The notes: generated by a model not told the origin, from the sequence alone. 64,000 nucleotides of DNA from Mycobacterium paraterrae (GCF_022430545.2 NZ_CP092488.2:1-64000), one strand, 5' to 3'. Counted from the first letter of the stretch, positions 43,275 through 52,613 are shown. Translations and numbers: made by a program.

Positions 43275-44584
43275 GCCCGCCGCGGCACGCGCACCGGCAG
43301 CAGCCCCACCAGACCTGCCGTCACGACCAGCAGCAAGCCCGCCATCCCGGCCCGTTCGGCGTGAAATTGATCGACGAACACCGAATAAAGCAGCGGCGCG
43401 ATAAACGTCACGGCCCGACCCGTCATCGTGAAAAGGCCGAAGGCCACGCCCTCCTTGCCGTCGCTGGCGAGTCGCAGCAGCAGGGTACGGGCAGACGCCT
43501 GAGCCGGCCCGATGAACGCGCAGAGCAGCAACCCGGTGACCCAGAACGCCTGTGGTCCCGACAGCAGCATCATCGCCAGTCCCGCCGCGAGGATGCTGCT
43601 CAGCGCCCCGATGATCACCGGTTTAGATCCGAACTTGTCGTCGAGGATGCCACCGATGACGGCGCCGACGGCGGCAACGATGCAAAACGCCACGCCGAAC
43701 ATGGGCACCACGGCCGGCGAGATTCCGTACGCTTTGACGCCCAGCACGCCACCGAACTGCGTGACGCCTGCCAGCCCGTCACGAAACACCGCGGCAGCCA
43801 ACAGGTAGAAGACGAGGTTGCGGTCGCGGCGCCACTCCCCGACCAGGTCCTGCCACAGTTTGCGGTAGCCGCCCAGGACCCCACGCGCGGAGACCGGAAC
43901 GTCGACCGGCGAAGGTAACCGGTAGGCGGTGAGTAGCAACGGCAGCGCGAATACCGTGAACCACCCGGCGGCCACCAGCATCGCGATCCTGATGTTCATC
44001 CCGTCAGCGGCGGGCAGGTGCAGCAGGCCGCGGGTGGCACCCTCACCGGAAATGCAGCCGTACAGCACCACCAGCAGCAGTCCGACGCTACCGACGAAGG
44101 CCGCCGTCAACCCCAGCCCCGAGATACGACCGGAGTTGCGCGGCGTCGAGAGCTGACGCAGCATCGCGTTGTACGGGACGCTGGCCAGGTCGCCGCACGC
44201 CGCGCCGATGCCGAGCAACGCCAGTCCCAGCCAGAAGTAACCCGGGCTTTCGCGAATCAGACTCATGGCGCTGACCAATGCCACCACCAGAGCCGTCAGC
44301 GCGGTCAGGGTCAGGCGCCGCCGGCGCGGGTTGTCGGCCCAAACGCCGATCATCGGCGCGAGCAGCGCAACCATCACCCCGGAGATGGCCAGTGCGCGAC
44401 CGAGCCAACTCGCCGGAGTGGCGCCCGCCGGTGCGCCTTTGCCGACCGCGGTGGTCAGGTACACCGAGAACACAAACGTCACGACCACTGCGGTCACGCC
44501 GGCCGCGCCGGTGTCCCACAGTGCCCACGCGAGCACCTGGGATCTCTTGACTGGCCGCGAAGCGTCGGCGGTGGATTCAGACAT
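43271..44584 (-). CDS. Major facilitator transporter, UMF1/Atg22-like (Rv2508c)
   Basis: The protein has 437 residues from ATG 44584 (an ATG at 44602 adds six) and about twelve hydrophobic segments. The N-terminal VLAWALWDTGAAGVTAVVVTFVFSVYLT matches the first helix of the UMF1 family. GVWADNPRRRRLTLTAL is the MFS motif A between helices 2 and 3, and LGIGAACGDLASVPYNAMLRQLSTPRNSGRISGLG is the second family block. A substrate cannot be inferred; relatives export amino acids or related solutes. It is divergent from the SDR gene across 24 bp. Confidence 0.9.
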   Translation of the reverse strand: MSESTADASRPVKRSQVLAWALWDTGAAGVTAVVVTFVFSVYLTTAVGKGAPAGATPASWLGRALAISGVMVALLAPMIGVWADNPRRRRLTLTALTALVVALVSAMSLIRESPGYFWLGLALLGIGAACGDLASVPYNAMLRQLSTPRNSGRISGLGLTAAFVGSVGLLLVVLYGCISGEGATRGLLHLPAADGMNIRIAMLVAAGWFTVFALPLLLTAYRLPSPVDVPVSARGVLGGYRKLWQDLVGEWRRDRNLVFYLLAAAVFRDGLAGVTQFGGVLGVKAYGISPAVVPMFGVAFCIVAAVGAVIGGILDDKFGSKPVIIGALSSILAAGLAMMLLSGPQAFWVTGLLLCAFIGPAQASARTLLLRLASDGKEGVAFGLFTMTGRAVTFIAPLLYSVFVDQFHAERAGMAGLLLVVTAGLVGLLPVRVPRRA

Positions 44585-44608
44585 CGTCCGCCTGTTTACC
44601 ATTAGCGC

Positions 44609-45415
44609 ATGCCGGTACCCGCCCCTAGTCCCGACGCTCGCGCAGTTGTCACCGGAGCTTCACAAAACATCGGCGAAGCGCTGGCCACCGAATTGGCCGC
44701 CCGCGGTCACAACCTCATCATCACCGCCCGCCGCGAGGATCTGCTGAACAGCGTGGCCGAGCGCCTTACCGAGAAGTACGGCGTCGTCGTCGAAGTCCGT
44801 CCCGCGGATCTCGCCGACACCGCGGACCGCGCGAAACTCATCGACGAGTTGGCCAGCCGAGACATTTCGATCCTGTGCGCCAACGCGGGTACCGCGACAT
44901 TCGGCCCGGTGGCGACGCTGGATCCCGAGGTGGAACGCACGCAGGTGCAGCTCAATGCCGTCGCAGTTCACGACATGGTGTTGGCGGTGCTGCCGGGCAT
45001 GCTCCAGCGCAAGGCCGGTGGCATCTTGATTTCCGGCTCAGCAGCGGGCAATTCGCCGATCCCGTACAACGCGACCTACGCCGCGACGAAGGCGTTCGCC
45101 AATACCTTCAGCGAGTCGCTGCGCGGCGAACTGCGCAAGACCGGTGTGCATGTGACGGTGTTGGCGCCTGGGCCGGTGCGCACCGAGCTGCCGGGACCGG
45201 CCGACGCGTCGATCGTCGAGAAGCTGGTACCCAACTTCTTGTGGATCTCCACCGAATACACGGCGAAGAAATCGCTGGATGCGTTGGACCGCAACAAGAT
45301 GCGCGTCGTCCCGGGCGTCACTTCCAAAGCGATGTCGACAGCCAGCCAGTACTCGCCGCGCGCGATTGTCGCGCCGATCGTCGGGCGTTTCTACAAGAAG
45401 ATGGGCGGCGGCTAG
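44609..45415 (+). CDS. Short-chain dehydrogenase, mycolate beta-ketoacyl reductase type (Rv2509/CmrA)
   Basis: The 268 residues equal Rv2509. The Rossmann motif is VVTGASQNIGEALATELAARG, with LCANAGTATFG (NAG), SGSAAGNSP (catalytic Ser) and YAATKAFANTF (YxxxK). APGPVRTELPGP follows the active site. The corynebacterial orthologue CmrA and its mycobacterial homologues reduce the beta-keto group formed by Pks13, completing the mycolic acid motif; this function is taken from the family. NADPH preference is likely from the downstream TARRED. Convergent with the HerA-like gene, one base between stops. Confidence 0.94.
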   Translation: MPVPAPSPDARAVVTGASQNIGEALATELAARGHNLIITARREDLLNSVAERLTEKYGVVVEVRPADLADTADRAKLIDELASRDISILCANAGTATFGPVATLDPEVERTQVQLNAVAVHDMVLAVLPGMLQRKAGGILISGSAAGNSPIPYNATYAATKAFANTFSESLRGELRKTGVHVTVLAPGPVRTELPGPADASIVEKLVPNFLWISTEYTAKKSLDALDRNKMRVVPGVTSKAMSTASQYSPRAIVAPIVGRFYKKMGGG

Positions 45416-45416
45416 C

Positions 45417-46961
45417 CTAGCGGCGACGTTTGGTGCCGCTGCCGCCGAGCAAGTTGCGGATCAGCTCGGTGCCGAGCGCCTTGAGGAAGGTCTGGAAGCC
45501 GCGGCTGTTGACGAAGCGACTGAACCAGCCCGGCCGTTTCGCGGCCTCCGGCGCGTTCTTGGATTTCTGGGGAGCCTGCGCCGGTTGTTCGGCCTGCGCC
45601 TTCGCCTTCTCGGCTTCGATTCTCTCGTAGGCGGATTCGCGGTCCTGGGTTGTGCCGTAGGTCGCCTGAAGGGGACTGCTCTTGGCGGCGGCGCCGATCG
45701 CGTCGTCGCCGATCGCGGCCATCAGCGATCGCGGCGAGCGCAGCCTGGTCCAGGCAACCGGCGTCGGGGCGCCGCGTTCGGAGAGCACGGTGACCACCGC
45801 CTCGCCGATGCCGAGGGACGTCAACGCCGAACCAAGGTCGTACACATCGGTTTTCGGGTAGGTGCGAACGGTTTTGGCGAGCGCCTTCTGGTCGTCAGGC
45901 GTGAAGGCGCGCAGCGCGTGTTGCACGCGCGCGCCGAGCTGGGAGAGCACCTCGTTGGGCACGTCGGTAGGCAGCTGCGTGCAGAAGAACACCCCGACGC
46001 CGCGTGAGCGGATCAGCTTGACGGTCTGCTCGACCTGTTCCAGGAACGCCTTGGACGCATCGCTGAACAGCAGGTGAGCCTCGTCGAAGAAGAAAACCAA
46101 CTTGGGTTTGTCGACGTCGCCGATCTCGGGCAACGTCCGGAAGAGATCCGACAGCACCCACATCAAGAACGTGGAGAACAGCACTGGTCGCGCGGCCTGG
46201 GCACCAAGTTCCAGCAACGAGATGACACCGCGGCCCTTGTCGTCGACGCGCAGCAGGTCCTTGGTCTTGAGTTCTGGTTCGCCGAAAAACGTGTCCGCGC
46301 CCTCGGCCTCCAGGTTGACCAACGCGCGCAGGATGACGCCGGCCGTCTGCGCCGACACCCCGCCCAGGGCCTTCAGGTCCGCTTTGCCCTCCGCGCTGGT
46401 GAGCTTGGCGATCACCGCACGTAGGTCTTTCAGGTCCAGCAGCTCGTAGTTGTTCTGGTCGGCGTAATGAAAGATCAGACCCAGCGTCGACTCCTGGGTA
46501 GGGTTGAGGCCCAACACTTTCGACAGCAGGATCGGCCCGAAGCTGGCGATCGTGGCCCGCACCGGCACGCCAATGCCCTTGGTGCCCAACGACAGGAAGT
46601 CCACCGGATAGGCGGTCGGCGTCCAATCGTCACCGGTTTCCGCGGACCGCTCGGTGATTTTGGCGCTGCTCTCCCCCGGCCTCGACAGACCGGACAAGTC
46701 GCCTTTGACGTCGGCCATCAGCACCGGCACACCAGCGGCCGACAACTGCTCGGCGATCACTTGCAGCGTCTTGGTCTTGCCGGTGCCGGTGGCGCCCGCT
46801 ACGAGGCCGTGCCGGTTGACGGTGGCGAGCGGGATGCGGATCTGCGCGGCAGGATCGGTCTTGTCGTCGATCACGACAGTGCCCAGTTCCAGCGCCTGGC
46901 CGCCGACGGAGTAGCCGGCCGCAATCTGTCGTGCGGGCGTCGCTGTCGAGTCGGTGCTCAT
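45417..46961 (-). CDS. HerA/DUF853-family ATPase (Rv2510c)
   Basis: The protein has 514 residues. It begins RQIAAGYSVGGQALELG, then an AAA+/HerA-FtsK core: Walker A GATGTGKTKTLQ, Walker B KLVFFFDEAHLLF, and an arginine-containing stretch (TVKLIRSRGVGVFFCTQLPTDVPNEVLSQLG). The domain is DUF853, a cytosolic relative of the HerA helicase, usually hexameric. The C-terminal 90 residues are Ala/Lys/Gln-rich then basic and hydrophobic (WFSRFVNSRGFQTFLKALGTELIRNLLGGSGTKRRR), possibly a membrane or DNA tether. The cellular role is not established. Confidence 0.93.
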   Translation of the reverse strand: MSTDSTATPARQIAAGYSVGGQALELGTVVIDDKTDPAAQIRIPLATVNRHGLVAGATGTGKTKTLQVIAEQLSAAGVPVLMADVKGDLSGLSRPGESSAKITERSAETGDDWTPTAYPVDFLSLGTKGIGVPVRATIASFGPILLSKVLGLNPTQESTLGLIFHYADQNNYELLDLKDLRAVIAKLTSAEGKADLKALGGVSAQTAGVILRALVNLEAEGADTFFGEPELKTKDLLRVDDKGRGVISLLELGAQAARPVLFSTFLMWVLSDLFRTLPEIGDVDKPKLVFFFDEAHLLFSDASKAFLEQVEQTVKLIRSRGVGVFFCTQLPTDVPNEVLSQLGARVQHALRAFTPDDQKALAKTVRTYPKTDVYDLGSALTSLGIGEAVVTVLSERGAPTPVAWTRLRSPRSLMAAIGDDAIGAAAKSSPLQATYGTTQDRESAYERIEAEKAKAQAEQPAQAPQKSKNAPEAAKRPGWFSRFVNSRGFQTFLKALGTELIRNLLGGSGTKRRR

Positions 46962-47077
46962 AGACCCTTGCCTCTCTAAGAGTTGCCACGGTCGAAGATC
47001 ACGCCTGACCTTACTGGCTGCCGTGCTCAGGCGGGGTGGCTGCAGTCCGGCCAGCCAATTTGCCTACTGTGAACCCT

Positions 47078-47725
47078 GTGCGGGACGAACTGGTGTGGAT
47101 CGACTGCGAGATGACCGGCCTGGACCTGTCCTCGGACAAGCTGATCGAGATCGCCGTCCTGGTGACCGATGGTGACCTGAACATCCTCGGCGACGGCCTT
47201 GACATGGTGATTCACGCCGACGATGCCGCGCTCGACTCGATGATCGACGTCGTCACCGAAATGCACACCCGCTCCGGGCTGATCGACGAGGTGCGGGCGT
47301 CGACCGTCGACGTCGCCACCGCCGAAACCGCGGTGCTCGACTACATCCGTCAGCACGTCAAGCAGGCCAAGACGGCGCCCCTGGCGGGGAACTCGATCGG
47401 CACCGACCGTGGCTTCATCGCCCGCGACATGCCGACCCTGGATTCTTTTCTGCACTACCGGATGATCGATGTGAGCTCGATCAAAGAACTCTGCCGACGG
47501 TGGTATCCGCGCATCTATTACGGCCAGCCATCGAAGGGCCTGGCGCACCGCGCGCTCGCCGACATCCACGAATCCATTCGTGAGCTCAAGTATTACCGGG
47601 GGACCGCCTTCGTGACCCCGCCCGGGCCGTCGACCAGCGAGATCGCAGCGGTGGCCGACGAGCTCGGCGTCGGGTCGGCCGCGCCGGAGGGAATGGATTC
47701 GCCCACGGAGGACTCGAGCGGTTAG
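47078..47725 (+). CDS. orn: Oligoribonuclease
   Basis: I use GTG 47078 (MRDELVWIDCEMTGLDLSSDKLIEIA), which gives 215 residues as in Rv2511; the open frame to 47036 adds residues without similarity. DEDDh exonuclease residues are D9 and E11 in WIDCEMTG, plus LAGNSIGTDRGFIARDMP and the final HRALADIHESIRELKYY. It degrades two- to five-nucleotide RNAs, including pGpG from cyclic-di-GMP. The extra C-terminal acidic tail is the usual mycobacterial one. tRNA-His follows. Confidence 0.96.
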   Translation: MRDELVWIDCEMTGLDLSSDKLIEIAVLVTDGDLNILGDGLDMVIHADDAALDSMIDVVTEMHTRSGLIDEVRASTVDVATAETAVLDYIRQHVKQAKTAPLAGNSIGTDRGFIARDMPTLDSFLHYRMIDVSSIKELCRRWYPRIYYGQPSKGLAHRALADIHESIRELKYYRGTAFVTPPGPSTSEIAAVADELGVGSAAPEGMDSPTEDSSG

Positions 47726-47767
47726 TATCGACGGCGCTGTAAGTCGCCTCGGCGACGGGCAGCCATG

Positions 47768-47843
47768 GTGGGTGTAGTTCAGTTGGTAGAGCGTCAGGTT
47801 GTGATCCTGAATGTCGCGGGTTCGAGTCCCGTCACTCACCCCA
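47768..47843 (+). tRNA. tRNA-His (anticodon GTG), CCA encoded
   Basis: Acceptor GTGGGTG/CACTCAC with C73; the base before (47767) is the G-1 required for histidyl-tRNA synthetase. The anticodon stem is TCAGG/CCTGA around loop TTGTGAT, and the T-arm is GCGGG/CCCGT-like. CCA at 47841-47843 is genomic. It lies 42 bp after orn and marks the left border of a foreign-looking segment. Confidence 0.95.
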
Positions 47844-48161
47844 AGAGGGGGCGCCGTGCACGTCCTTATTAGCGCGTCGCCGGATCCTGCGTGGGTTTGT
47901 TCAAAGGGCACACAGTTTGCGGCCCGCCCTAGTGCGTCGCTTCGAATGTGGCGATGTCACTCGAGAGCTGAGCCTGACCGGCTCAATGCCGTGGCCGCTT
48001 CCACGACGTTGTGCCCGCGGAACGAGCGGCTCTCGGGCGAACTTTTTGCCGTCTCAAATTGATCCGCCGTAATACCTTCGACCGATTGCGCAATTAATCC
48101 TCATCCCCGGTCCGCAGACTGTGGCACGATCCTGCCCGAGGGTCTTTTGTAGGGGGATGCG
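47844..48161. other. Gene-free spacer between tRNA-His and the exonuclease-fusion gene
   Basis: No reading frame with coding character, no tRNA and no duplicated tRNA-His 3' end is visible. Its base composition is more mixed than the flanking core genes. It probably holds the promoter of the following gene; the only signal I can point to is the AGGGGG ribosome site near 48152. Confidence 0.5.
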
Positions 48162-50789
48162 GTGAGTTTTTATATCCGCAAGAGCTTGCGCGCCGGGCCA
48201 TTCCGGTTCAACCTCAATAAGTCCGGCGTCGGCGTTAGCGTCGGTGTTCCCGGGTTCCGAGTGGGCACGGGTCCGCGCGGCAACTACGTGCATATGGGTC
48301 GTGGCGGGGTCTACTACCGCGCCACGCTTAATAGTCGCAAGAAGACCGGTGGCCCACGAACGACACTGCCTAGTTCTCAACCGGCCGTCTTTCGGCCAAG
48401 CGGTGTAGTCATGGAGGACGTCACAGGCGCAACCGCATTGAATTTGGCGCCAACGGGCAGCGATGATCTGGTGGAGCAACTGAACTCTGCAGCCGCGTGC
48501 ATCTCTTGGGGATGGTGGGCCGTAGGTGTCACCGTCGTTCTGGGACTGCTAACTATGCCTGCTGGCCTCATTTTGTGGCTTCTGCTCGCACCTGGTTGCG
48601 TTTGGTTAATGCTGAACGACCGGGCACGCAAGACCGTAATTCTTTTCTATGACGTCGAGGATGGACACCTCGCCTGGTCCGAATCGCTTGTTCAGGCATG
48701 GTCGTGGTTGACCGAATCACAGAAGCTGTGGCGCGTCGTTCAGTCGGGCAACATCGCCACTACCTATCAGTTCAAGACGAACTCCGGGGCGAGTCGATTG
48801 CTCGACCGTGTACAGGCTTCGGCGAACACGTCTGGGCCCAAAGAACTCTCGACGAATATCGCCGTGCCAGCGCTCACCGCGGGGAAGGCGGCGTTGTATT
48901 TCCTGCCGGATCGACTGTTGGTCCGAGAGGGTAACCACTTCGGCGATCTCAATTACACCCACTTGAGCGCCCGTGCAGGCAATACACGATTCATCGAGGA
49001 TGGTGCTATCCCTCGCGACGCCGTCCAAGTCGGCCAGACTTGGCAATACGTCAATGTTAAGGGCGGCCCCGACCGCCGTTACAAGAACAACCGTGTCCTT
49101 CCGATAATGCGTTATGGCACAATCGATTTCATCAGCGACCAGGGGTTGCAGTGGCAGCTGCACGTCTCACGCGTAGAAGCAGCGTCGCCGATATCTCAGG
49201 CCGTATCGGCGATGCCAACAGAAACTCGCAGTGTAACGCCACTACCCACAGCACCCCAGCAGCCCGCCAAACCTGACCCACAGCCATTAACCCCGCCGCG
49301 AGCGCCATCACAGCCAAGTTCAAACTTCGCCGCGATTCACTCGAATCGGCCTACACCGTCACGTGCCGACGAACGGTTCCTTCGAGCCAATTTGACCCGC
49401 AAGCGGACCCCGTATCCGGCGAGCACAGCAACGTTCACTGCTCTCGACCTTGAGACCACGGGCCTAGACGCAAACGTTGATCGGATCGTCGAGATTGGAC
49501 TCGTCAAGTTCACGGGTGACGGCAGCATAATCGACGAATTCGCGACATTAGTAAATAACCCCGGATCCGATGCTGCTGCGCGCGCGATTCACGGTATTGA
49601 TGACAGCGACCTGCTCGATGCGCCGACGACGAAACAAGTACTCGTTGAAGCACTCGCTTTTATCGCTGGGACTATCGTCGTCGCCCATAACTGCGACTTC
49701 GAGGAACGTTTCCTCACTGCGGCAGCACGATCCGCGAATATCGCTTTGCCGCCGCTGGTTGACGTGTGCACGCTCCAGACCTCCCGCAGACAGCTCGAGG
49801 GGCGCGCATTCAGTCTCACCGCGATGTACAAAACAGCAACGGGCGCGTGGGTAGACCGGCGACATGCCGCGCTCGGCGATGCTCGTGCGGTTCGCGAGGT
49901 CATGCTCTGGCTTCTGAGAAACTCGCCAGAGCAGCTTTACCTGACGCAGACCGCCGCGCCGGTGAACGTAATCGCTGCCGAGGAATGTCCGATCAGCTGC
50001 CGTCCAATACCACTCACGAGAAGCTCTGTCGCGGAACTCCTCGATTCGTTCCCCCAGTCACCGAAGATCCGCACTGGCGACGCGACCCAAGTTCAGCGGT
50101 ACCGGAATCTCCTTGCAGACGCGGTTCACGACGGACGGCTAACTTACGAAGAGGCTGATGCCCTCACCAAACAGGCACGATTGACTCGACTAACAGGTCC
50201 TCAACTCCGCACCATTCACCAACAAGCATGGGAAGCAACGTATCCGAGCGCGAAGGCTGCAGACTGGACATCTTTAGCGCCTGTCGAGCGGCGTGAAATG
50301 TATCTGCTGGCCGATGCACTAGGACTAACCGACTTGGCTCACCGCATCAATGAGGCGATTCAAGCATGCGCAGAACCTGCGCCTCCGCCTGAGGCCCGTT
50401 ATCTAAGAGGACTGCGGATCGCTGTGGTCGGCGACCACAGCGAGGTAGATGAACTACGCAAGCATGCCGAGTCCTACGGCGCGAAGTTGGCGGTGAACAT
50501 AACCAAGACCGTCAAGTGGATGGTCAGCGTCACACCGGACTCAAACGATTCGAGACATTCGACTGCGCGCAGACTCGGCATTCCGATAGTCAGTCCCGCA
50601 GAGGGGTCGATCCGACTCGATGAAGCCTTGCGAGAGGCAGAGCTGAAGGCCTACGAGCGACAACGCGAAATCGACCGGTACGCGGCTATTCGAAAGCAAC
50701 AATCAGACGAGGCGGATGCTTACTGGCGACCATCCTGGCGGCGTGAAGAACTAGACCACGACCCAGAACCTGAGCATTGGTGGGATTGA
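48162..50789 (+). CDS. DUF4236 - membrane helices - DEDDh exonuclease - TerB-like - BRCT-like fusion protein
   Basis: The protein has 875 residues from GTG 48162. Residues 1-55 are a DUF4236 domain (MSFYIRKSLRAGPFRFNLNKSGVGVSVGVPGFRVGTGPRG). Two hydrophobic segments lie at about 115-152 (WGWWAVGVTVVLGLL, AGLILWLLLAPGCVWLML). An unassigned region (155-340) and a Pro-rich linker follow. A DnaQ-like 3'-5' exonuclease has D429/E431 (LDLETTGLD), D512 (AHNCDFEERF), H567 and D572 (RRHAALGDARA), a complete DEDDh set. Residues about 640-740 are helical with two TerB-like repeats (LLADAVHDGRLTYEEADAL). About 746-825 looks like a BRCT domain (LRIAVVGDHSEVDEL). The gene is visibly less GC-rich than its neighbours and lies alone behind tRNA-His, so it was probably acquired. 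Function unknown; nucleic-acid surveillance or phage defence at the membrane is a hypothesis. Confidence 0.85.
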   Translation: MSFYIRKSLRAGPFRFNLNKSGVGVSVGVPGFRVGTGPRGNYVHMGRGGVYYRATLNSRKKTGGPRTTLPSSQPAVFRPSGVVMEDVTGATALNLAPTGSDDLVEQLNSAAACISWGWWAVGVTVVLGLLTMPAGLILWLLLAPGCVWLMLNDRARKTVILFYDVEDGHLAWSESLVQAWSWLTESQKLWRVVQSGNIATTYQFKTNSGASRLLDRVQASANTSGPKELSTNIAVPALTAGKAALYFLPDRLLVREGNHFGDLNYTHLSARAGNTRFIEDGAIPRDAVQVGQTWQYVNVKGGPDRRYKNNRVLPIMRYGTIDFISDQGLQWQLHVSRVEAASPISQAVSAMPTETRSVTPLPTAPQQPAKPDPQPLTPPRAPSQPSSNFAAIHSNRPTPSRADERFLRANLTRKRTPYPASTATFTALDLETTGLDANVDRIVEIGLVKFTGDGSIIDEFATLVNNPGSDAAARAIHGIDDSDLLDAPTTKQVLVEALAFIAGTIVVAHNCDFEERFLTAAARSANIALPPLVDVCTLQTSRRQLEGRAFSLTAMYKTATGAWVDRRHAALGDARAVREVMLWLLRNSPEQLYLTQTAAPVNVIAAEECPISCRPIPLTRSSVAELLDSFPQSPKIRTGDATQVQRYRNLLADAVHDGRLTYEEADALTKQARLTRLTGPQLRTIHQQAWEATYPSAKAADWTSLAPVERREMYLLADALGLTDLAHRINEAIQACAEPAPPPEARYLRGLRIAVVGDHSEVDELRKHAESYGAKLAVNITKTVKWMVSVTPDSNDSRHSTARRLGIPIVSPAEGSIRLDEALREAELKAYERQREIDRYAAIRKQQSDEADAYWRPSWRREELDHDPEPEHWWD

Positions 50790-51034
50790 CCGAGCGTCGT
50801 CGCAGGATCAGCCGGGGCGGGCATACTCCCTGGACGAAGCTCGCCGGCACTGTTGGTCAAACGCTGAGCACGCAGGGCTGCCCGGCGCATTTCGAGTTCG
50901 AAGCCGCCGGCCTCGGCCGCATAGCTGATCGCACCGGCGGCGACGCCAACCACTTGCCACAGCACGATGCCACCCCATGCGGCCAGCCGGCCGCGCCGGG
51001 CCGGGGCGTCCTGCTGACTGAGAGTGTCACTCAT
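50720..51034 (-). CDS. Small putative membrane protein, possibly truncated by the neighbouring insertion
   Basis: A 104-codon frame starts MSDTLSQQDAPARRGRLAAWGGIVLWQVVGVAAGAISYAAEAGG, that is a plausible N-terminus, one transmembrane helix (about 18-40) and then EMRRAALRAQRLTNSAGELRPG. The first 60-70 codons have the GC-rich character of core genes. The remainder (SQ, SGSGSWSSSSRRQDGRQ) is unlike protein and overlaps the end of the exonuclease-fusion gene in antisense. I suspect that the original C-terminus was lost when the foreign segment arrived. No convincing ribosome site is seen. Rest of 50790-51164: nothing else. Confidence 0.35.
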   Translation of the reverse strand: MSDTLSQQDAPARRGRLAAWGGIVLWQVVGVAAGAISYAAEAGGFELEMRRAALRAQRLTNSAGELRPGSMPAPADPATTLGQSHQCSGSGSWSSSSRRQDGRQ

Positions 51035-51164
51035 ACCGTCAAGGCTAGGCGCGCTTCCGCGCGGACGCGTGGACCAGTGACGGAGTCGGCGTGTTAAGCG
51101 TCTGGACGCTTAACTGGACGCGAATGAGGTTGCGGGATAACCAATGTGACGTGGCGAACCGGTG

Positions 51165-52379
51165 TCAGGTCTTGGCGTTGCCGGCGTGCCACTGATCCCA
51201 CGGGATGTTCCAGTCGCCGAGGCCCTCGGTGCCCGACAGTGGCGGTCCGATCGTGTTGAGCACCTGGACGACGTCACCGCGTTTGGTGTTCTCGAAGAAC
51301 CACTGGGCGTTGCTCGGGCTCACGTTGAGACAGCCGTGGCTGGTGTTGGTGTGCCCCTGGGCGCCCACTGACCACGGCGCCGAGTGCACGAAGACGCCGC
51401 TGTAGGACATCTGGGTGGCGTAGTCGACCTCGGTGCGATATCCGTTGGGCGAGTTGACCGGAACGCCGTAGGTCGACGAATCCATGATCATGTGGGCGAA
51501 TCGCACCCCGAGGATGTAGGTCCCGCTGGCCGTGGGTGTGCTGTCCTTGCCCATCGACGTCGGCATGGTCTTGACGACCTCACCGTTGACGCGGACGGTC
51601 ACCATCTTGGTGGTGTCGTCGGCGGTCGCGATCACCTCGTCGCCGATCGTGAAGTGCGTGTGGGCGTTGTCCTGACCGAACAAGCCGTCGCCCAGGTCGA
51701 CGCCATAGGTGTCGACGGCGACGTCAACGTTGGTCCCTGGCTTCCAGAAATGCTCGGGACGCCAACGCACTTCACGATTGTTCAACCAATAGAACGCCCC
51801 CTCGACGGGCGGATCGGTGGTGACGTGAATCGCCTTTTCGGCGGCCTGGCGGTTGGCGATGTTCTCGTCGAACTGAACGGCGACCGTCTCGCCGACGCCG
51901 ACGACCTCGCCTTCGCTGGGTCGCGGGTAGGCCATCGCCAGGTTGTGCGGCGAATGCGTCCGGAAGGACAGTTGTCGAGTCGCGACGCCGCCCAGCCCAC
52001 GCGCCTTCGCGGTCAGCGTGTACAGCCGGTTGTAGCCCAGCCGTTCAGTGGTCGACCAGCGCACACCGTCGGCGCTGAGTTGACCCTCGACGGTGCCGCC
52101 GTTCTCGTTGACCATCTCGACGGAGGCCAGCACGCCGTCGTCCGCGCTCACCGTCACTGGGCTGTCGACGGCGACGCCGACCGCGCCGTCGGCGACGGAG
52201 GTGGTGAGTTTGGGCACCAGCAGGTCGCCGAACGGCGTGGCCTTGTCCATGATCGCCTTGGGTGCCGGCGCCCCGCCGTTGCTGCCGCAGGCCCCCGCAC
52301 CGAACACCGCGAGCGGCACCACCAGCACGGCCAGCCACCGCCGGCCTCGATGCTGAAGCCTGTTGAAGCGACCTGCCAC
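51165..52379 (-). CDS. ldtB: L,D-transpeptidase LdtMt2 (lipoprotein LppS)
   Basis: The protein has 404 residues from GTG 52379, with AGGAG ten bases before it. A signal peptide ends in a lipobox (VFGAGAC-G), so the mature protein is probably a lipoprotein facing the periplasm. Two Ig-like domains (about 50-250) precede the YkuD catalytic domain. It has the conserved site HSAPWSVGAQGHTNTSHGCLNVS, with the nucleophile Cys and catalytic His, and SPNGYRTEVDYATQMSYSGVFV before it. The C-terminal LGDWNIPWDQWHAGNAKT is identical in pattern to Rv2518c. It forms 3-3 crosslinks in peptidoglycan and is the carbapenem-sensitive enzyme behind beta-lactam tolerance. Confidence 0.97.
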   Translation of the reverse strand: MAGRFNRLQHRGRRWLAVLVVPLAVFGAGACGSNGGAPAPKAIMDKATPFGDLLVPKLTTSVADGAVGVAVDSPVTVSADDGVLASVEMVNENGGTVEGQLSADGVRWSTTERLGYNRLYTLTAKARGLGGVATRQLSFRTHSPHNLAMAYPRPSEGEVVGVGETVAVQFDENIANRQAAEKAIHVTTDPPVEGAFYWLNNREVRWRPEHFWKPGTNVDVAVDTYGVDLGDGLFGQDNAHTHFTIGDEVIATADDTTKMVTVRVNGEVVKTMPTSMGKDSTPTASGTYILGVRFAHMIMDSSTYGVPVNSPNGYRTEVDYATQMSYSGVFVHSAPWSVGAQGHTNTSHGCLNVSPSNAQWFFENTKRGDVVQVLNTIGPPLSGTEGLGDWNIPWDQWHAGNAKT

Positions 52380-52540
52380 CTGCGCGTTTCTCCTAGCGAG
52401 CTGTAATGCCGTGTTACTGAGGAGTATTCTAGGGCGTAGATGGCTGTTAAACGGTCATCGCCGATCAATCCCACACTCGACGATTTCCTCCGTCGACGGG
52501 ATGGCTGTTATTGTCGCAAACGCAGTCCGGCAGGACGCAC

Positions 52541-52613
<73 letters not shown>

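Noticed and set aside
47844..51164. A duplicated tRNA-His 3' end as the right attachment site of the island
   Set aside because: I searched by eye for the tRNA 3' sequence downstream of the acquired gene and found no copy, and no integrase gene is present, so a classic integrase-type island cannot be claimed.
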